NCBI RefSeq assembly: GCF_002591975.1
Contig: NZ_NVQE01000003.1
Span: 62,001 to 126,000, forward strand
Source: Mycobacterium neglectum
GTDB lineage: Bacteria > Actinomycetota > Actinomycetes > Mycobacteriales > Mycobacteriaceae
DNA length: 64,000 nucleotides
Direction: 5' to 3'
Translations under genes and position numbers: made by a program
Shown here: positions 42,537-52,190 of the stretch, one piece after another
How the letters are laid out: each line of letters begins with the position of its first letter
Numbering within the stretch: the stretch's first letter is position 1
Notes under the pieces: generated by a model
The model's database searches: none
Seen by the model: the letters and a program-made list of their open reading frames with translations, nothing else
Told to the model about the DNA's origin: nothing

Positions 42537-45500
42537 GTGTTCGCCTGGTGGGGTCGAATGGTGTACCGATATCGGTACTCCGTGATCGGCATCATGGTTG
42601 CATTGTGCGTCGGTGGCGGCATTTTCGGCATCGGCCTCGGCGAACACGTCACCCAGAGCGGCTTCTATGACGAGGGCAGCCAGTCGGTCCATGCCTCGGT
42701 CACCGCCGACGAAGCGTACGGTCGCGACCGGACGAGCCACGTCGTCGCGATCCTCACGCCACCGGATGGCAAAAAGGTCGACGATCCCGCGTGGATGAAG
42801 AAGACCACCGACGAGCTCAACCAACTCGTGGCCGACCACGAGGATCAGATGGTCGGCTGGGTGGGCTGGCTGCGCGCCCCGAACAGCGAGGACCCCACGG
42901 TCCAGCAGATGAAGACGTCGGACATGTCGACGACGTTCATCAGCGTCCCACTCAAGGGTGACGACGACGACACGATCCTGAAGAATTACCAGGCAATCGA
43001 GCCCGACCTGCGGAAGGTCAACGACGGCAATATCCAGCTCGCCGGCCTGCAGCCCCTTGCCAGTGAGCTCACCGGCACCATCGGCGAGGATCAGAAACGC
43101 GCCGAGGTGGCCGCGATTCCGTTGGTCTGCGTCGTGCTGTTCTTCGTGTTCGGCGGCGTGGTCGCGGCGGCCCTTCCCGGTCTCATCGGCGGCCTGACGA
43201 TCGCAGGCGCGCTCGGCATCATGCGGCTGCTCGCCGAAGTCATGCCGGTGCACTTCTTTGCTCAACCCGTCGTCACGCTGATGGGTCTCGGCATCGCGGT
43301 CGATTACGGCTTGTTCATGGTGAGCCGATTCCGCGAGGAGATCGCCGAGGGCTACGACACCGAGGCGGCCGTGCGCCGCTCCGTGATGACGTCGGGGCGC
43401 ACCATCATGTTCTCCGCGGTCATCCTCGTGGCGTCATCGGTGCCGCTGCTGCTCTTCCCGCAGGGCTTCCTGAAGTCGATCACCTACGCGATCATCGCGT
43501 CGGTGATGCTGGCGGCGATCCTGTCGATCACCGTGCTGCCCGCCGCGCTGGCCATTCTCGGCTCCAGGGTCGATGCCCTCGGCGTGCGCTGGCTGCTGAA
43601 GTTCGCCCAGCCCGACACCATCAGGTCCGACCCGGGCAACCCGCGCACCAACACGCTCGCGCTCGCGTCGATCCCGACGGGCCTGCTGCTTCCGCCTGTG
43701 GGTATCGCGCTGGGGCACCTCGCGCGTAAGCGCATAAAGCAGACCGGCGAGCAGGGCGCGCAGTACGCGCTCATCGGCCTGACGCTCGGCTACATCACCC
43801 TGCTGGGCGGGCTCGCCTACGCCATCACCGCATCCAAGGACACTCTGGGAACCGCCCTGTACTGGGTGATGCTCGGCATCGTCATCTTCGTCGCCGTGGT
43901 CGTCGCCGGTGTCGTGCTCGCGCGATACGTCCCACTCGCCCGCACGCCGATCGTGTGGTGGCTGAACTGGCTGGCTGAGAAGACGCAGAAGACCAAGACG
44001 CGCGCCGAGGTGGAGAAGGGGTTCTGGGGCAAGCTCGTCAACGTCGTCATGAAGCGGCCCGTCGCCTTCGCCGCTCCCATTGCGATCGCCATGATCGTGC
44101 TCATCATCCCGCTGGGGCAGTTGGCGCTCGGCGGCATCAGCGAGAAGTACCTCCCGCCTGACAACTCGGTCCGAACCGCGCAGGAGGACTTCGACAAGAC
44201 GTTCCCCGGATTCCGCACCGAACCCCTGACGCTGGTGATCGAGAACACCGACGGACAGCCGGTGACCGATCAACAGGTCGCAGAGGTCCGCAACAAGGCC
44301 ATGACCGTTCCCGGCTTCATCGAGCCTGACGGTGATCCTTCGAAGATGTGGCAGGCGCGCGGGGGCGAGTCGACCGACGCGTCGGTCCGCGTCATCCAGA
44401 ACGGTCTGATCAACCGCAACGACGCCGCGAAGAAGGTCGACGAGCTGCGCTCGATCTCACCGCCGCGCGGACTCACGATCTCCGTCGGCGGAACCCCAGC
44501 GCTGGAGCAGGACAGCATCCACGCCTTGTTCGACAAGCTGCCGTTGATGGGGCTCATTTTGATCACCACGACGACCATTCTGATGTTCCTGGCGTTCGGT
44601 TCGGTGGTGTTGCCGATCAAGGCGGCGGTGATGAGCGCGCTCACGCTCGGCTCCACCATGGGTGTGCTGACGTGGATGTTCGTCGACGGTCACGGTGCCG
44701 GCCTGATGAACTACACGCCGCAGCCGCTGATGGCTCCGATGATCGGCCTGATCATCGCGGTGATCTGGGGTCTGTCCACCGACTACGAGGTCTTCCTGGT
44801 GTCGCGCATGGTGGAGGCCCGCGAGCGCGGCATGTCCACCGCCGAGGCGATCCGCATCGGTACGGCCACCACGGGACGGCTGATCACCGGCGCCGCCCTG
44901 GTACTCGCGGTCGTCGCAGGCGCGTTCGTGTTCTCCGACCTCGTGATGATGAAGTATCTCGCGTTCGGCCTGCTGATCGCGCTGCTGCTGGACGCCACCA
45001 TCGTCCGTATGTTCCTGGTGCCCGCAATCATGAAGCTGCTCGGCGACGACTGCTGGTGGGCGCCGCGTTGGATGAAGCGGATCCAGGAGCGGCTCGGCCT
45101 CGGTGAGACCGAGCTGCCCGACGAGCGCAAGCGGCCCGCCGTTCGCGAGGCCGTCGAGAACCCCGAGGCATTGGTTGGTGCGGGTGCACCCGTCCCCGCT
45201 GCGCGTCCGCGCGCGCCGCACGACCCGACACATCCTGCGGCCGAAGGTGCTTCGCGCCCCGGCACCTCGACGCGGGCCGCCGCCCCACCGCGGACGAACG
45301 CACCATCGACTACCGGAACCACCCGCATGCCGAGTCGGCGCCCGCCTGCTGACGAACCTGCGACGACGCGGCTGTCGACCGCCAAGAACGCGGTGCGAAA
45401 CGCCGTCACCAATGCCGCGGCCGCCACGCGTGCAGCCGCTGCCCCGCCGGCCCCGCCCGCGCGCGAGGAGCGTGAGATCGAGTCGTGGCTCGGCGAATTG

Positions 45501-45809
45501 CGCGGAACCGCGCCAACCGGTCAGCCCGCGCCGTCGCCGACCAGACGGCCGTCGACCGAACCCACCAGGGCGATGCCCGAGGGCGGCAGGGCCGGACGAC
45601 GCCAACCGCCGCCCACCCCCGGCAACGAACCGACGACGGCGATCCCCGCGCAAAGTGAGGACGCCGATCCCACGACCGCCATCCCGGCCCAACGGCCACA
45701 AGATACGGACGCTGCGACGGAGAAACTCAACGCTGCCGACGAGAAGCCCAAGCGGCGCGGTGGCGGAATGAGCGCCCAGGATCTGTTGCGCCGCGAGGGT
45801 CGGCTCTAG
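42537..45809 (+). CDS. mmpL3: Trehalose monomycolate exporter MmpL3 with an extra inserted domain
   Basis: A 1090-residue RND transporter that flips trehalose monomycolate to the periplasm. The proton-relay Asp-Tyr pairs are intact: D256-Y257 in GIAVDYGLF and D749-Y750 in GLSTDYEVF. The C-terminal cytoplasmic tail (from about residue 860) is disordered, with TTAIPAQ repeats, and ends in the conserved GGGMSAQDLLRREGRL. Unusually, about 115 residues (356-470) replace the short linker between transmembrane helices 6 and 7; they contain a DUF4190-like segment (372-431) and another hydrophobic helix (440-465). The known M. smegmatis protein is about 1013 residues and that of M. tuberculosis 944. 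GTG start with AGGAG 6 nt upstream. Confidence 0.96.
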   Translation: MFAWWGRMVYRYRYSVIGIMVALCVGGGIFGIGLGEHVTQSGFYDEGSQSVHASVTADEAYGRDRTSHVVAILTPPDGKKVDDPAWMKKTTDELNQLVADHEDQMVGWVGWLRAPNSEDPTVQQMKTSDMSTTFISVPLKGDDDDTILKNYQAIEPDLRKVNDGNIQLAGLQPLASELTGTIGEDQKRAEVAAIPLVCVVLFFVFGGVVAAALPGLIGGLTIAGALGIMRLLAEVMPVHFFAQPVVTLMGLGIAVDYGLFMVSRFREEIAEGYDTEAAVRRSVMTSGRTIMFSAVILVASSVPLLLFPQGFLKSITYAIIASVMLAAILSITVLPAALAILGSRVDALGVRWLLKFAQPDTIRSDPGNPRTNTLALASIPTGLLLPPVGIALGHLARKRIKQTGEQGAQYALIGLTLGYITLLGGLAYAITASKDTLGTALYWVMLGIVIFVAVVVAGVVLARYVPLARTPIVWWLNWLAEKTQKTKTRAEVEKGFWGKLVNVVMKRPVAFAAPIAIAMIVLIIPLGQLALGGISEKYLPPDNSVRTAQEDFDKTFPGFRTEPLTLVIENTDGQPVTDQQVAEVRNKAMTVPGFIEPDGDPSKMWQARGGESTDASVRVIQNGLINRNDAAKKVDELRSISPPRGLTISVGGTPALEQDSIHALFDKLPLMGLILITTTTILMFLAFGSVVLPIKAAVMSALTLGSTMGVLTWMFVDGHGAGLMNYTPQPLMAPMIGLIIAVIWGLSTDYEVFLVSRMVEARERGMSTAEAIRIGTATTGRLITGAALVLAVVAGAFVFSDLVMMKYLAFGLLIALLLDATIVRMFLVPAIMKLLGDDCWWAPRWMKRIQERLGLGETELPDERKRPAVREAVENPEALVGAGAPVPAARPRAPHDPTHPAAEGASRPGTSTRAAAPPRTNAPSTTGTTRMPSRRPPADEPATTRLSTAKNAVRNAVTNAAAATRAAAAPPAPPAREEREIESWLGELRGTAPTGQPAPSPTRRPSTEPTRAMPEGGRAGRRQPPPTPGNEPTTAIPAQSEDADPTTAIPAQRPQDTDAATEKLNAADEKPKRRGGGMSAQDLLRREGRL

Positions 45810-45883
45810 CCGGTCAGATAGACCTTGCGCAGCGACTCGGTAACCGTCCACACCGTTTCGGCGCTGCCGCCAAGCAAACGATG
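45806..45883 (-). pseudogene. Possible C-terminal remnant of a cupin-like gene
   Basis: On the minus strand 25 codons read into a stop that overlaps the mmpL3 stop, ending SAETVWTVTESLRKVYLTG. This resembles the C-terminal strand pattern (W.V.E..RKVY) of cupin-3/DUF861 proteins. A TGA cuts the frame at 45884-45886 and nothing upstream continues it. It may be a decayed gene, or a chance match. The rest of 45884-45965 holds only the leader of the next gene. Confidence 0.28.
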
Positions 45884-45965
45884 TCAACCGGGCATCGGCG
45901 AATCGGTGCTGGAAGAGATCGCCTTCGATAGGTTGGCTCTAGACGACACGAGGAGTTGACGACAC

Positions 45966-47315
45966 TTGAGTAATCCCATGTACGCGGTGGTGGATCCGGC
46001 GACCGGTGACGTCGTGAAGGATTACCCGACCGCGACCGACGAGCAGATCGATGCGGCGCTCTCGGCGGCCGCCGGGGCGCACCGGACGTGGTCGAAGTCC
46101 ACGACGGTGGCCCAACGCGCCGAGCTGATCCGCAAGGTCGCCGCGCTGCACAACGAACGCAAGGACGAACTGGCCAAGATCATCCAGCGCGAGATGGGCA
46201 AGCCGCTGGATCAGTCCGAGGGCGAAGTCGAGTTCAGCGCCGCGATCTACGAGTTCTACGCCGACAACGCCGAGAAGTTCCTGGCCGACGAGCCGATCGA
46301 TCTGCTCGAAGGCGACGGCAGCGCACTGATCCGGCGCAGCTCGATCGGTGTGCTGCTGGGCATCATGCCGTGGAACTACCCGTACTACCAGGTGGCTCGG
46401 TTCGCCGGACCGAACCTGGTGCTGGGAAACACCATCGTGCTCAAGCACGCGCCGCAGTGCCCGGAATCGGCGGCAGCACTGCAGCAGATCTTCGACGACG
46501 CCGGCTACCCCCAGGGCGCCTACGTCAACGTCTACGCCACCAATGAACAGATCGCCGACGCGATCGCCGACCCCCGGGTACAGGGGGTGTCGCTGACCGG
46601 TTCCGAGCGGGCGGGGGCGGCCGTCGCCGAGATCGCCGGACGCAACCTGAAGAAGGTGGTGTTGGAGCTGGGCGGGTCAGATCCGTTCATCCTGCTGTCG
46701 TCCGACGATCTGGACGCCACGGTCAGCGCCGCCATCGACGGCCGGTTCGAGAACACCGGGCAGGCGTGCAATGCGGCCAAGCGCTTCATCGTCGCCGACA
46801 GCATCTACGACGAGTTCCTGGCGAAGTTCACCGCGAAGGTGAAGGAGAAGGCCGAGGGGCTGGCGCCGTTGTCGTCGCTTGCCGCCGCAGAGCGGCTGGC
46901 CGAGCAGGTCGACCGCGCCGTCGCCGAAGGTGCGACGCTGGTTTCCGAGGGCGAGCGCCGGGGCGCGTTCTTCCCGCCCGGCGTGCTGACCAACGTCTCA
47001 CCGGATTCGGACTCATACAAGGAGGAGTTGTTCGGCCCGGTGGCCACCGTCTACCGGGTCGGCTCCGAGGATGAGGCCGTCGAGCTCGCCAATGACACCC
47101 CGTTCGGTCTGGGGTCCTACGTGTTCACCACCGATGCCGAGCAGGCCAAGCGAGTCGCCGACAAGATCGATGCGGGCATGGTGTTCGTCAACGCCGTCGG
47201 CGCCGAGGGGGCCGAGCTTCCGTTCGGCGGCGTGAAGCGCTCCGGCTTCGGGCGTGAACTCGGCCGTTTCGGCATCGACGAGTTCGTCAACAAGAAGCTG
47301 ATCCGCATCGTCTGA
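45966..47315 (+). CDS. Succinate-semialdehyde-type aldehyde dehydrogenase
   Basis: A 449-residue NAD(P)-dependent aldehyde dehydrogenase of the GabD1-like group (short, no N-terminal extension). LGIMPWNYPYYQVARF is the cofactor-site entry, E in VVLELGGSDPFIL is the base, and the nucleophilic cysteine is in ENTGQACNAAKRFIV. PFGGVKRSGFGRELGRFG closes the oligomerisation part. TTG 45966 is chosen with GAGGAG about 13 nt upstream and the natural N-terminus MSNPMYAVVDPATG; the start is not certain. It would oxidise succinate semialdehyde or a related aldehyde. Confidence 0.9.
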   Translation: MSNPMYAVVDPATGDVVKDYPTATDEQIDAALSAAAGAHRTWSKSTTVAQRAELIRKVAALHNERKDELAKIIQREMGKPLDQSEGEVEFSAAIYEFYADNAEKFLADEPIDLLEGDGSALIRRSSIGVLLGIMPWNYPYYQVARFAGPNLVLGNTIVLKHAPQCPESAAALQQIFDDAGYPQGAYVNVYATNEQIADAIADPRVQGVSLTGSERAGAAVAEIAGRNLKKVVLELGGSDPFILLSSDDLDATVSAAIDGRFENTGQACNAAKRFIVADSIYDEFLAKFTAKVKEKAEGLAPLSSLAAAERLAEQVDRAVAEGATLVSEGERRGAFFPPGVLTNVSPDSDSYKEELFGPVATVYRVGSEDEAVELANDTPFGLGSYVFTTDAEQAKRVADKIDAGMVFVNAVGAEGAELPFGGVKRSGFGRELGRFGIDEFVNKKLIRIV

Positions 47316-47349
47316 GTCAGCAGCGCCAACGGCACGTTAGACCGTCGAC

Positions 47350-48495
47350 TCAGCCCGGACTTTTCTCGATGTCGTCGGGGACCGCATTGATGACGGCTTC
47401 GTCCCCTTCCGCCTGCGCGGCCTCCTCGGCCGCGGGATCTCTGGCGAGCAGCACCCTCGCCGCGCTGTTGAGGAACGCCACCGCGGGCACGGCGAGAAGT
47501 GCGCCGACGATGCCTGCCGTGATGCCACCCGCTGCGATGGCCAGCACGACGGCCAGCGGATGGATCGACACCGCGCGCCCCATCACCAGCGGCTGCAGCA
47601 CGTGGCCCTCGAGTTGTTGGACGGCGATGATCAGGCCGAGCGTGATGAGTGCATAGATCAAGCCTTTGGCGATCAGCGCGACGATGACCGCCAGGAATCC
47701 GGCGACCACCGCACCGACCAGCGGGATGAACGCGCCCATGAATACCAGCGACGCCAGCGGAAGTGCCAGCGGGATGCCCATGATGGCCAGGCCGGTGCCG
47801 ATACCCACCGCATCGACGAGCGCCACCAGGAACGTTGCGCGCACATAGCCGATCAGCGAACGGAAACCTGCCCGGCCGGCGTCGCGGACGCGTGGCTGCA
47901 CGTTCTCGGGAAAGACCTTCGTGACGAAGCCGAAGATGTTGCGTCCGCCGTGCAGCAGGAAGATCAGCGTGAAGAGCACGAGCAGGGCGCCGGTGACGAT
48001 CTCGGTGAGGGTGCCCGCGGTCGCCAGGGCCCCGCTGGTCACCCGCTCCTGGTTGTCGCGCAGCGCTTCGAGGGCGGTTTCGCGGGCCTGTTTGATCTGG
48101 TCGCCGCCGACATGAAGCGGGCCGCTGGACAGCCAGTTTCCCAAACCTTCGATGCTCTGGCCCACCTGCTCGGCAAGTGCGGGCACCCCCTCGACAAACT
48201 GGCTGACGACGAAGGTGAGGATGCCGCCGACCACCGCGAAGCCGGACAGCAGCATCAACGCGACCGCGAGGCCACGCGGAGTGCCGAGGCGATCGAGGAA
48301 GTCCACCGCGGGAAGCAGCAGTGCGGCCACCATGGTGGCCAGGGCGATCGGCACGACGATCAGCTCGAGCTGCTTGATCACCCAGAGCACCGCGACAACG
48401 GCGGCGAAGATGACCAGTAAGCGCCACGACCACGCAGCGGCCTTGCGAACCAGGGGGCTGACCGCCTGGTCAGCGTCAGAAAGACCGGCGGACAT
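47350..48495 (-). CDS. AI-2E-family permease-like membrane protein
   Basis: A 381-residue AI-2E transporter-family protein (UPF0118), equivalent to Rv0205. About eight membrane helices are visible in the usual order: an N-terminal pair ([35 protein letters not shown]), a soluble region near 110-180, and a C-terminal bundle with [20 protein letters not shown]. Members export small molecules or ions; the substrate is unknown. ATG 48495 is chosen over the upstream open frame. Diverges from the flippase-like gene. Confidence 0.9.
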   Translation of the reverse strand: MSAGLSDADQAVSPLVRKAAAWSWRLLVIFAAVVAVLWVIKQLELIVVPIALATMVAALLLPAVDFLDRLGTPRGLAVALMLLSGFAVVGGILTFVVSQFVEGVPALAEQVGQSIEGLGNWLSSGPLHVGGDQIKQARETALEALRDNQERVTSGALATAGTLTEIVTGALLVLFTLIFLLHGGRNIFGFVTKVFPENVQPRVRDAGRAGFRSLIGYVRATFLVALVDAVGIGTGLAIMGIPLALPLASLVFMGAFIPLVGAVVAGFLAVIVALIAKGLIYALITLGLIIAVQQLEGHVLQPLVMGRAVSIHPLAVVLAIAAGGITAGIVGALLAVPAVAFLNSAARVLLARDPAAEEAAQAEGDEAVINAVPDDIEKSPG

Positions 48496-48572
48496 GCCGT
48501 CAGCGTAACGGCCCGCCCCGCCCAGATCGGGTATCTGGGGAATCGGTGGCCGCACGCTTTACCCTGTAGGGC

Positions 48573-49679
48573 GTGTCGCACGACGCGCCGGCGCGCGAAG
48601 CCCGCGGTCAGGACCGCCCAGCGCGCGCCAAGTACTGGTGGCTGCGATGGGCGATCATCGCCGTCGCGGTCGTGGTGCTGTCCGTCGAGCTGACGTTGGT
48701 ACGCGACCAGCTGGCCAACGCGTGGCGCAGTCTGTACTCCGCGAACTGGTGGTGGGTGCTCGCGGCGGTGGGTTCGGCGATGGCCTCGATGCACTTCTTC
48801 GGTGACATCCAGCGCAAGCTGCTGCGCTCGGCGGGTGTATCCGTGCATCAGTGGCGATCGCAGGCCGCGTTCTATGCGGGCAACTCGCTGAGCACCACGT
48901 TGCCAGGTGGGCCGGTGCTGTCGGCGACGTTCATTTACCGCCAGCAGCGCAGCTGGGGCGCGACCCCGGTGATCGCATCGTGGCAGCTGGTCATGTCGGG
49001 CGCGCTCCAGGTCATCAGCCTGACGCTGCTCGGGCTTGGCAGCGCGTTCTTCCTTGGCGCCAAGCACAACCCGTTCTCGCTGATCTTCACCCTCGCCGGA
49101 TTCATCATGCTCATCCTGCTGGCGCAGGCGGTGGCGTCCCGTCCAGACCTGCTCGACGGCGTCGGTGTCCGCGTGCTGGGGTGGGTGAACTATCTGCGTG
49201 CCAAGCCGGCCGACAACGGCCTGGCCAAATGGCGCGAGACGCTGGCCCAGCTCGAATCGGTCAACCTGACTCGGCGTCAGCTGGGCGTCGCATTCGTGTG
49301 GTCGATGATGACGCTCGCCACCGGGGTGGCGACGCTGTTGTTCGCCTGCTTCGCCGCGGGCGGAAAACCGTCGCTGCTCGGCGTGGTGGTCGCCTACGTC
49401 GCCGCCCGCGCCGTCGCTTCGATCCCGCTGATGCCCGGCGGGCTGTTGGTGGTCGAGGCGGTGCTGGTGCCGGGGCTGGTGTCCAGCGGAATGACCTTGG
49501 CCTCAGCGATTTCCGCCATGCTGATCTACCGAATGGTCAGCTGGATCTTCATCGCCGCGATCGGCTGGGTGGTGTTCTTCTTCATGTTCCGCACCGAGGC
49601 CGACGTCGATCCCGACGTCGATCCTGACATCGATCCCGACGCCACCGAGTCCGACGCCCGGCACGAAACAGACCCGTAG
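48573..49679 (+). CDS. Flippase-like integral membrane protein (LPG synthase TM/UPF0104)
   Basis: A 368-residue protein with six to eight helices of the lysylphosphatidylglycerol synthase TM/UPF0104 family, the flippase part without the synthase domain. Typical are AAFYAGNSLSTTLPGGPVLS and VVAYVAARAVASIPLMPGGL. The C-terminus is acidic with an Asp-Val/Ile-Asp-Pro repeat (DVDPDVDPDIDPDAT). Equivalent to Rv0204c. A TACCCT -10 element 7 nt before the GTG suggests a leaderless transcript. Possible role in lipid translocation. Confidence 0.88.
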   Translation: MSHDAPAREARGQDRPARAKYWWLRWAIIAVAVVVLSVELTLVRDQLANAWRSLYSANWWWVLAAVGSAMASMHFFGDIQRKLLRSAGVSVHQWRSQAAFYAGNSLSTTLPGGPVLSATFIYRQQRSWGATPVIASWQLVMSGALQVISLTLLGLGSAFFLGAKHNPFSLIFTLAGFIMLILLAQAVASRPDLLDGVGVRVLGWVNYLRAKPADNGLAKWRETLAQLESVNLTRRQLGVAFVWSMMTLATGVATLLFACFAAGGKPSLLGVVVAYVAARAVASIPLMPGGLLVVEAVLVPGLVSSGMTLASAISAMLIYRMVSWIFIAAIGWVVFFFMFRTEADVDPDVDPDIDPDATESDARHETDP

Positions 49680-49736
49680 AGGCAATCGCCTGCGACGAAA
49701 ACGACGTCATGCCAATGGAACTGGATGTGATGACCT

Positions 49737-50114
49737 ATGCCGATCGTTAGCGACGAGCAGACCCGCCCGGCGTTGACCGCGTTCGCGACCGACGTCTTCT
49801 GCGTCGTCGTCTTCTGCACCATCGGCAGGCGTAGTCATGCCGAAGGGTTGACCGCATCCGGTATCGCCGAGACCGCGTGGCCGTTTCTGGTCGGTACGAT
49901 CGGCGGCTGGTTGCTGAGCCGGGCCTGGCAGCGGCCGGCCGCGCTCGTCCCGACCGGGGTGGCCGTGTGGTTGGCCACGATCGTGGTGGGAATGCTGCTG
50001 CGAAAGCTCACCTCGGCCGGAGTGGCGCCGAGTTTCGTTGTCGTGGCGTCGCTTTCGACCGCGCTGCTGCTACTCGGCTGGCGCGCCGGAGCCGCTCTGC
50101 TCACCCGAGGCTGA
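49737..50114 (+). CDS. DUF3054 membrane protein
   Basis: A 125-residue protein with four predicted helices and the DUF3054 signature FATDVFCVVVFCTIGRRSH near the N-terminus. Function unknown. It lies 57 bp after the flippase-like gene and overlaps the convergent sensor kinase by 45 bp at its 3' end. Confidence 0.85.
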   Translation: MPIVSDEQTRPALTAFATDVFCVVVFCTIGRRSHAEGLTASGIAETAWPFLVGTIGGWLLSRAWQRPAALVPTGVAVWLATIVVGMLLRKLTSAGVAPSFVVVASLSTALLLLGWRAGAALLTRG

Positions 50115-51416
50115 GACGGTCAAAGTCGCGCGCAACCCGCCAAGCGGGCCGTTGGACAGTTCGATGCTGCCGTGATGCAGCACCGCCTGTTGGACGACGA
50201 GTGCGAGGCCGAGCCCGGACCCGCCCGGCGTCGCAGTGCTGCCACGGGAGAACCTGCCAAGGACCGTCTTGTGCTCCTCGACCGGCAGTCCGCGCCCGTT
50301 GTCGTCCGTGACGATGACGATCGAGTCGTCCACCCGTCGTGCCTCCAGCACGATGCGAGTCGCCCGCCCATGTGCGATCGCGTTGCGCACCAGGTTGTCG
50401 ACGGCCAGGCGCAGGCCGCTCGGCCACCCCCAGATGACGCCGAGGTCATCGTCGGCTTCCACGGCGATCTCGACCTCACCGTGTAACCGCATGTTCTCCC
50501 GGGCCACCCGGTCGAGCATGTCGGTGATGTCGATGGGTTCACGGTCTTCGGCCTGCGCCAGTTGACCCGACGCCAGTTGCCCGAGCGCGGTGATGATCGC
50601 CTCCACCCGTCGCTGGGCCCGGGACAGGTCCATCACGACCTCGTCGCGCTCCTCGGCAGGCAGGTCGTGGATGCGCAACGTGTCCAAATCGGCGCGCATT
50701 GCCGTGAGAGGAGTGCGCAACTCGTGGGCGGCGTTGGCGGCGAAGTCCTGGGCAGCCTGCAACGAGTTGGTGGTGGCCCGCTGCGCGGCGGTCAGTCGGC
50801 GCAGCATGGCCGACATCGCCTCGGAGAGGTCTTCGGCCTCACGCACACCACGCACCTTCGGCATCTCCTCGCTGCCCTTGCGTAGCTGCTTCGTGTGTTC
50901 GGTCAGTCTGCGCAGCGGCCGAATGGCCGGGCCTGCGAGCATCCACCCCAGCAGGGCGGCGATCAGCACCGTGAGCAGACCTGCCGCGGTGTACAGCGGA
51001 ATCCTGCGTGCGCTCAGCAGAATGCTGTCAGCGCGAATTCCGATCGACATGATGACGCCGCCGTTCTCGTCGACGGCGAGGGTGCGCACCCGATATTCGA
51101 CGCCGTTGACTTCCACCGTTTCAGTGCCTGGCGGCAGCGCCGGCAACTGGAAACCTCGCTGGAACACGACCTGACCGTTGGATTCCGACCGGCCCGTCGT
51201 CAACACGCCACGGCGGGGATCCCGCAGCTGCTCGGGATACATGCTGGCGTCGATGATCGAATCAAGTCGGCGATCCAGTTGCGCCGCATCGTTATTGGCC
51301 AGCACAACCGATGTCGCGATCGTGAACACCGCAACGACGGCGGCCGCAGCGGCTGCCGAAGCCACAGCCACCCGGGTACGCAGCGACGCGGATCTCAGCA
51401 GCCGCGGAAGTCTCAC
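50070..51416 (-). CDS. Two-component sensor histidine kinase, PrrB-like
   Basis: A 448-residue sensor kinase. TM1 (about 15-40) and TM2 (140-161) bracket a roughly 100-residue outer sensor; HAMP follows (162-215), then HisKA with phospho-acceptor H231 in NAAHELRTPLTAM, and the ATPase domain with N (NLVRNAIAHG), G1 (TDDNGRGLP) and G2 (GSGLGLALVVQQA) boxes. It resembles PrrB (Rv0902c) strongly in the cytoplasmic part but lies beside mmpL11, as does the second PrrAB set of M. smegmatis (MSMEG_0244/0246, from memory). It would phosphorylate the adjacent response regulator. Confidence 0.92.
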   Translation of the reverse strand: MRLPRLLRSASLRTRVAVASAAAAAAVVAVFTIATSVVLANNDAAQLDRRLDSIIDASMYPEQLRDPRRGVLTTGRSESNGQVVFQRGFQLPALPPGTETVEVNGVEYRVRTLAVDENGGVIMSIGIRADSILLSARRIPLYTAAGLLTVLIAALLGWMLAGPAIRPLRRLTEHTKQLRKGSEEMPKVRGVREAEDLSEAMSAMLRRLTAAQRATTNSLQAAQDFAANAAHELRTPLTAMRADLDTLRIHDLPAEERDEVVMDLSRAQRRVEAIITALGQLASGQLAQAEDREPIDITDMLDRVARENMRLHGEVEIAVEADDDLGVIWGWPSGLRLAVDNLVRNAIAHGRATRIVLEARRVDDSIVIVTDDNGRGLPVEEHKTVLGRFSRGSTATPGGSGLGLALVVQQAVLHHGSIELSNGPLGGLRATLTVSASGEQSGSGAPAE

Positions 51417-51461
51417 CCGGTAAGGCTAGTCAAAGCTCGATGTTCGGCTCACAGGTTCGCC

Positions 51462-52178
51462 TCACGGCTCGTCGCGCAAGACGTACCCGATCCCGCGCAC
51501 CGTGTGGATGACCCGAGGCAGGTCCTCGCGTTCGAGCTTGCGCCGCAGATAGGAGATGAAGACATCGGCCACGTTGGTGTCGACGTCGAAGTCGTAGCCC
51601 CACACCAATTCGAGAAGCCGTTGCCGGCTCAGCACCACGCCGGCGTTCTCCGCCAGCACGGCGAGTAGGTCGAATTCACGCTTGGTCAGATTGACCCGCT
51701 CGCCGCCGGCGAACACCAGTCGCCGGGCGGTGTCGATGGTCAGCGGACCGACGGTCATCGTGTCCGATTGTTGATCGGAATGGCCGGCCCGACGCAGCAA
51801 TGCGTGTAAGCGCGCGACCAGTTCGCCCAAGTCGAACGGTTTGGTCAAGTAGTCGTCAGCGCCGGCTTCGAGCCCCGCGATGCGATCGTTGACGGTATCC
51901 CGCGCGGACAGCACACAAATCGGGATCTCGTTGCCGAGTGCACGCAACGCGGTGACGACAGCCACGCCGTCGAGTTCCGGCATCTGAACATCGAGAACCA
52001 GCGCATCGTGCGATTCGTTCGACAACAGCCGCAAGGCCTCTTTACCGGTCGCGGCCACCCGAACGTCAAACCCCGAATGCCGCAAACCGCGCGCGACTGA
52101 AGTCCTGACGTCCGGGTCGTCATCGACCATCAGCACGGTACGGCCCCCGCCCTCGCCCCCGGACGGCTCAAATTCCAC
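51462..52178 (-). CDS. OmpR-family response regulator, PrrA-like
   Basis: A 238-residue response regulator. The receiver has the acidic pocket VDDDP, the phospho-acceptor D63 in [13 protein letters not shown], and K in [14 protein letters not shown]. The DNA-binding winged helix has [20 protein letters not shown] and [24 protein letters not shown], near-identical in pattern to PrrA. The GTG start at 52178 yields a glycine-rich lead (SGGEGGGR). It is 45 bp upstream of the kinase gene and 12 bp downstream of a haem-binding protein gene on the same strand, so all may be one transcript. Confidence 0.93.
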   Translation of the reverse strand: MEFEPSGGEGGGRTVLMVDDDPDVRTSVARGLRHSGFDVRVAATGKEALRLLSNESHDALVLDVQMPELDGVAVVTALRALGNEIPICVLSARDTVNDRIAGLEAGADDYLTKPFDLGELVARLHALLRRAGHSDQQSDTMTVGPLTIDTARRLVFAGGERVNLTKREFDLLAVLAENAGVVLSRQRLLELVWGYDFDVDTNVADVFISYLRRKLEREDLPRVIHTVRGIGYVLRDEP

Positions 52179-52190
52179 TCGAATGCAGGC

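Noticed and set aside
44457..45887. 476-codon minus-strand frame inside mmpL3
   Set aside because: Antisense shadow over a conserved transporter; low-complexity Arg/Gly sequence.
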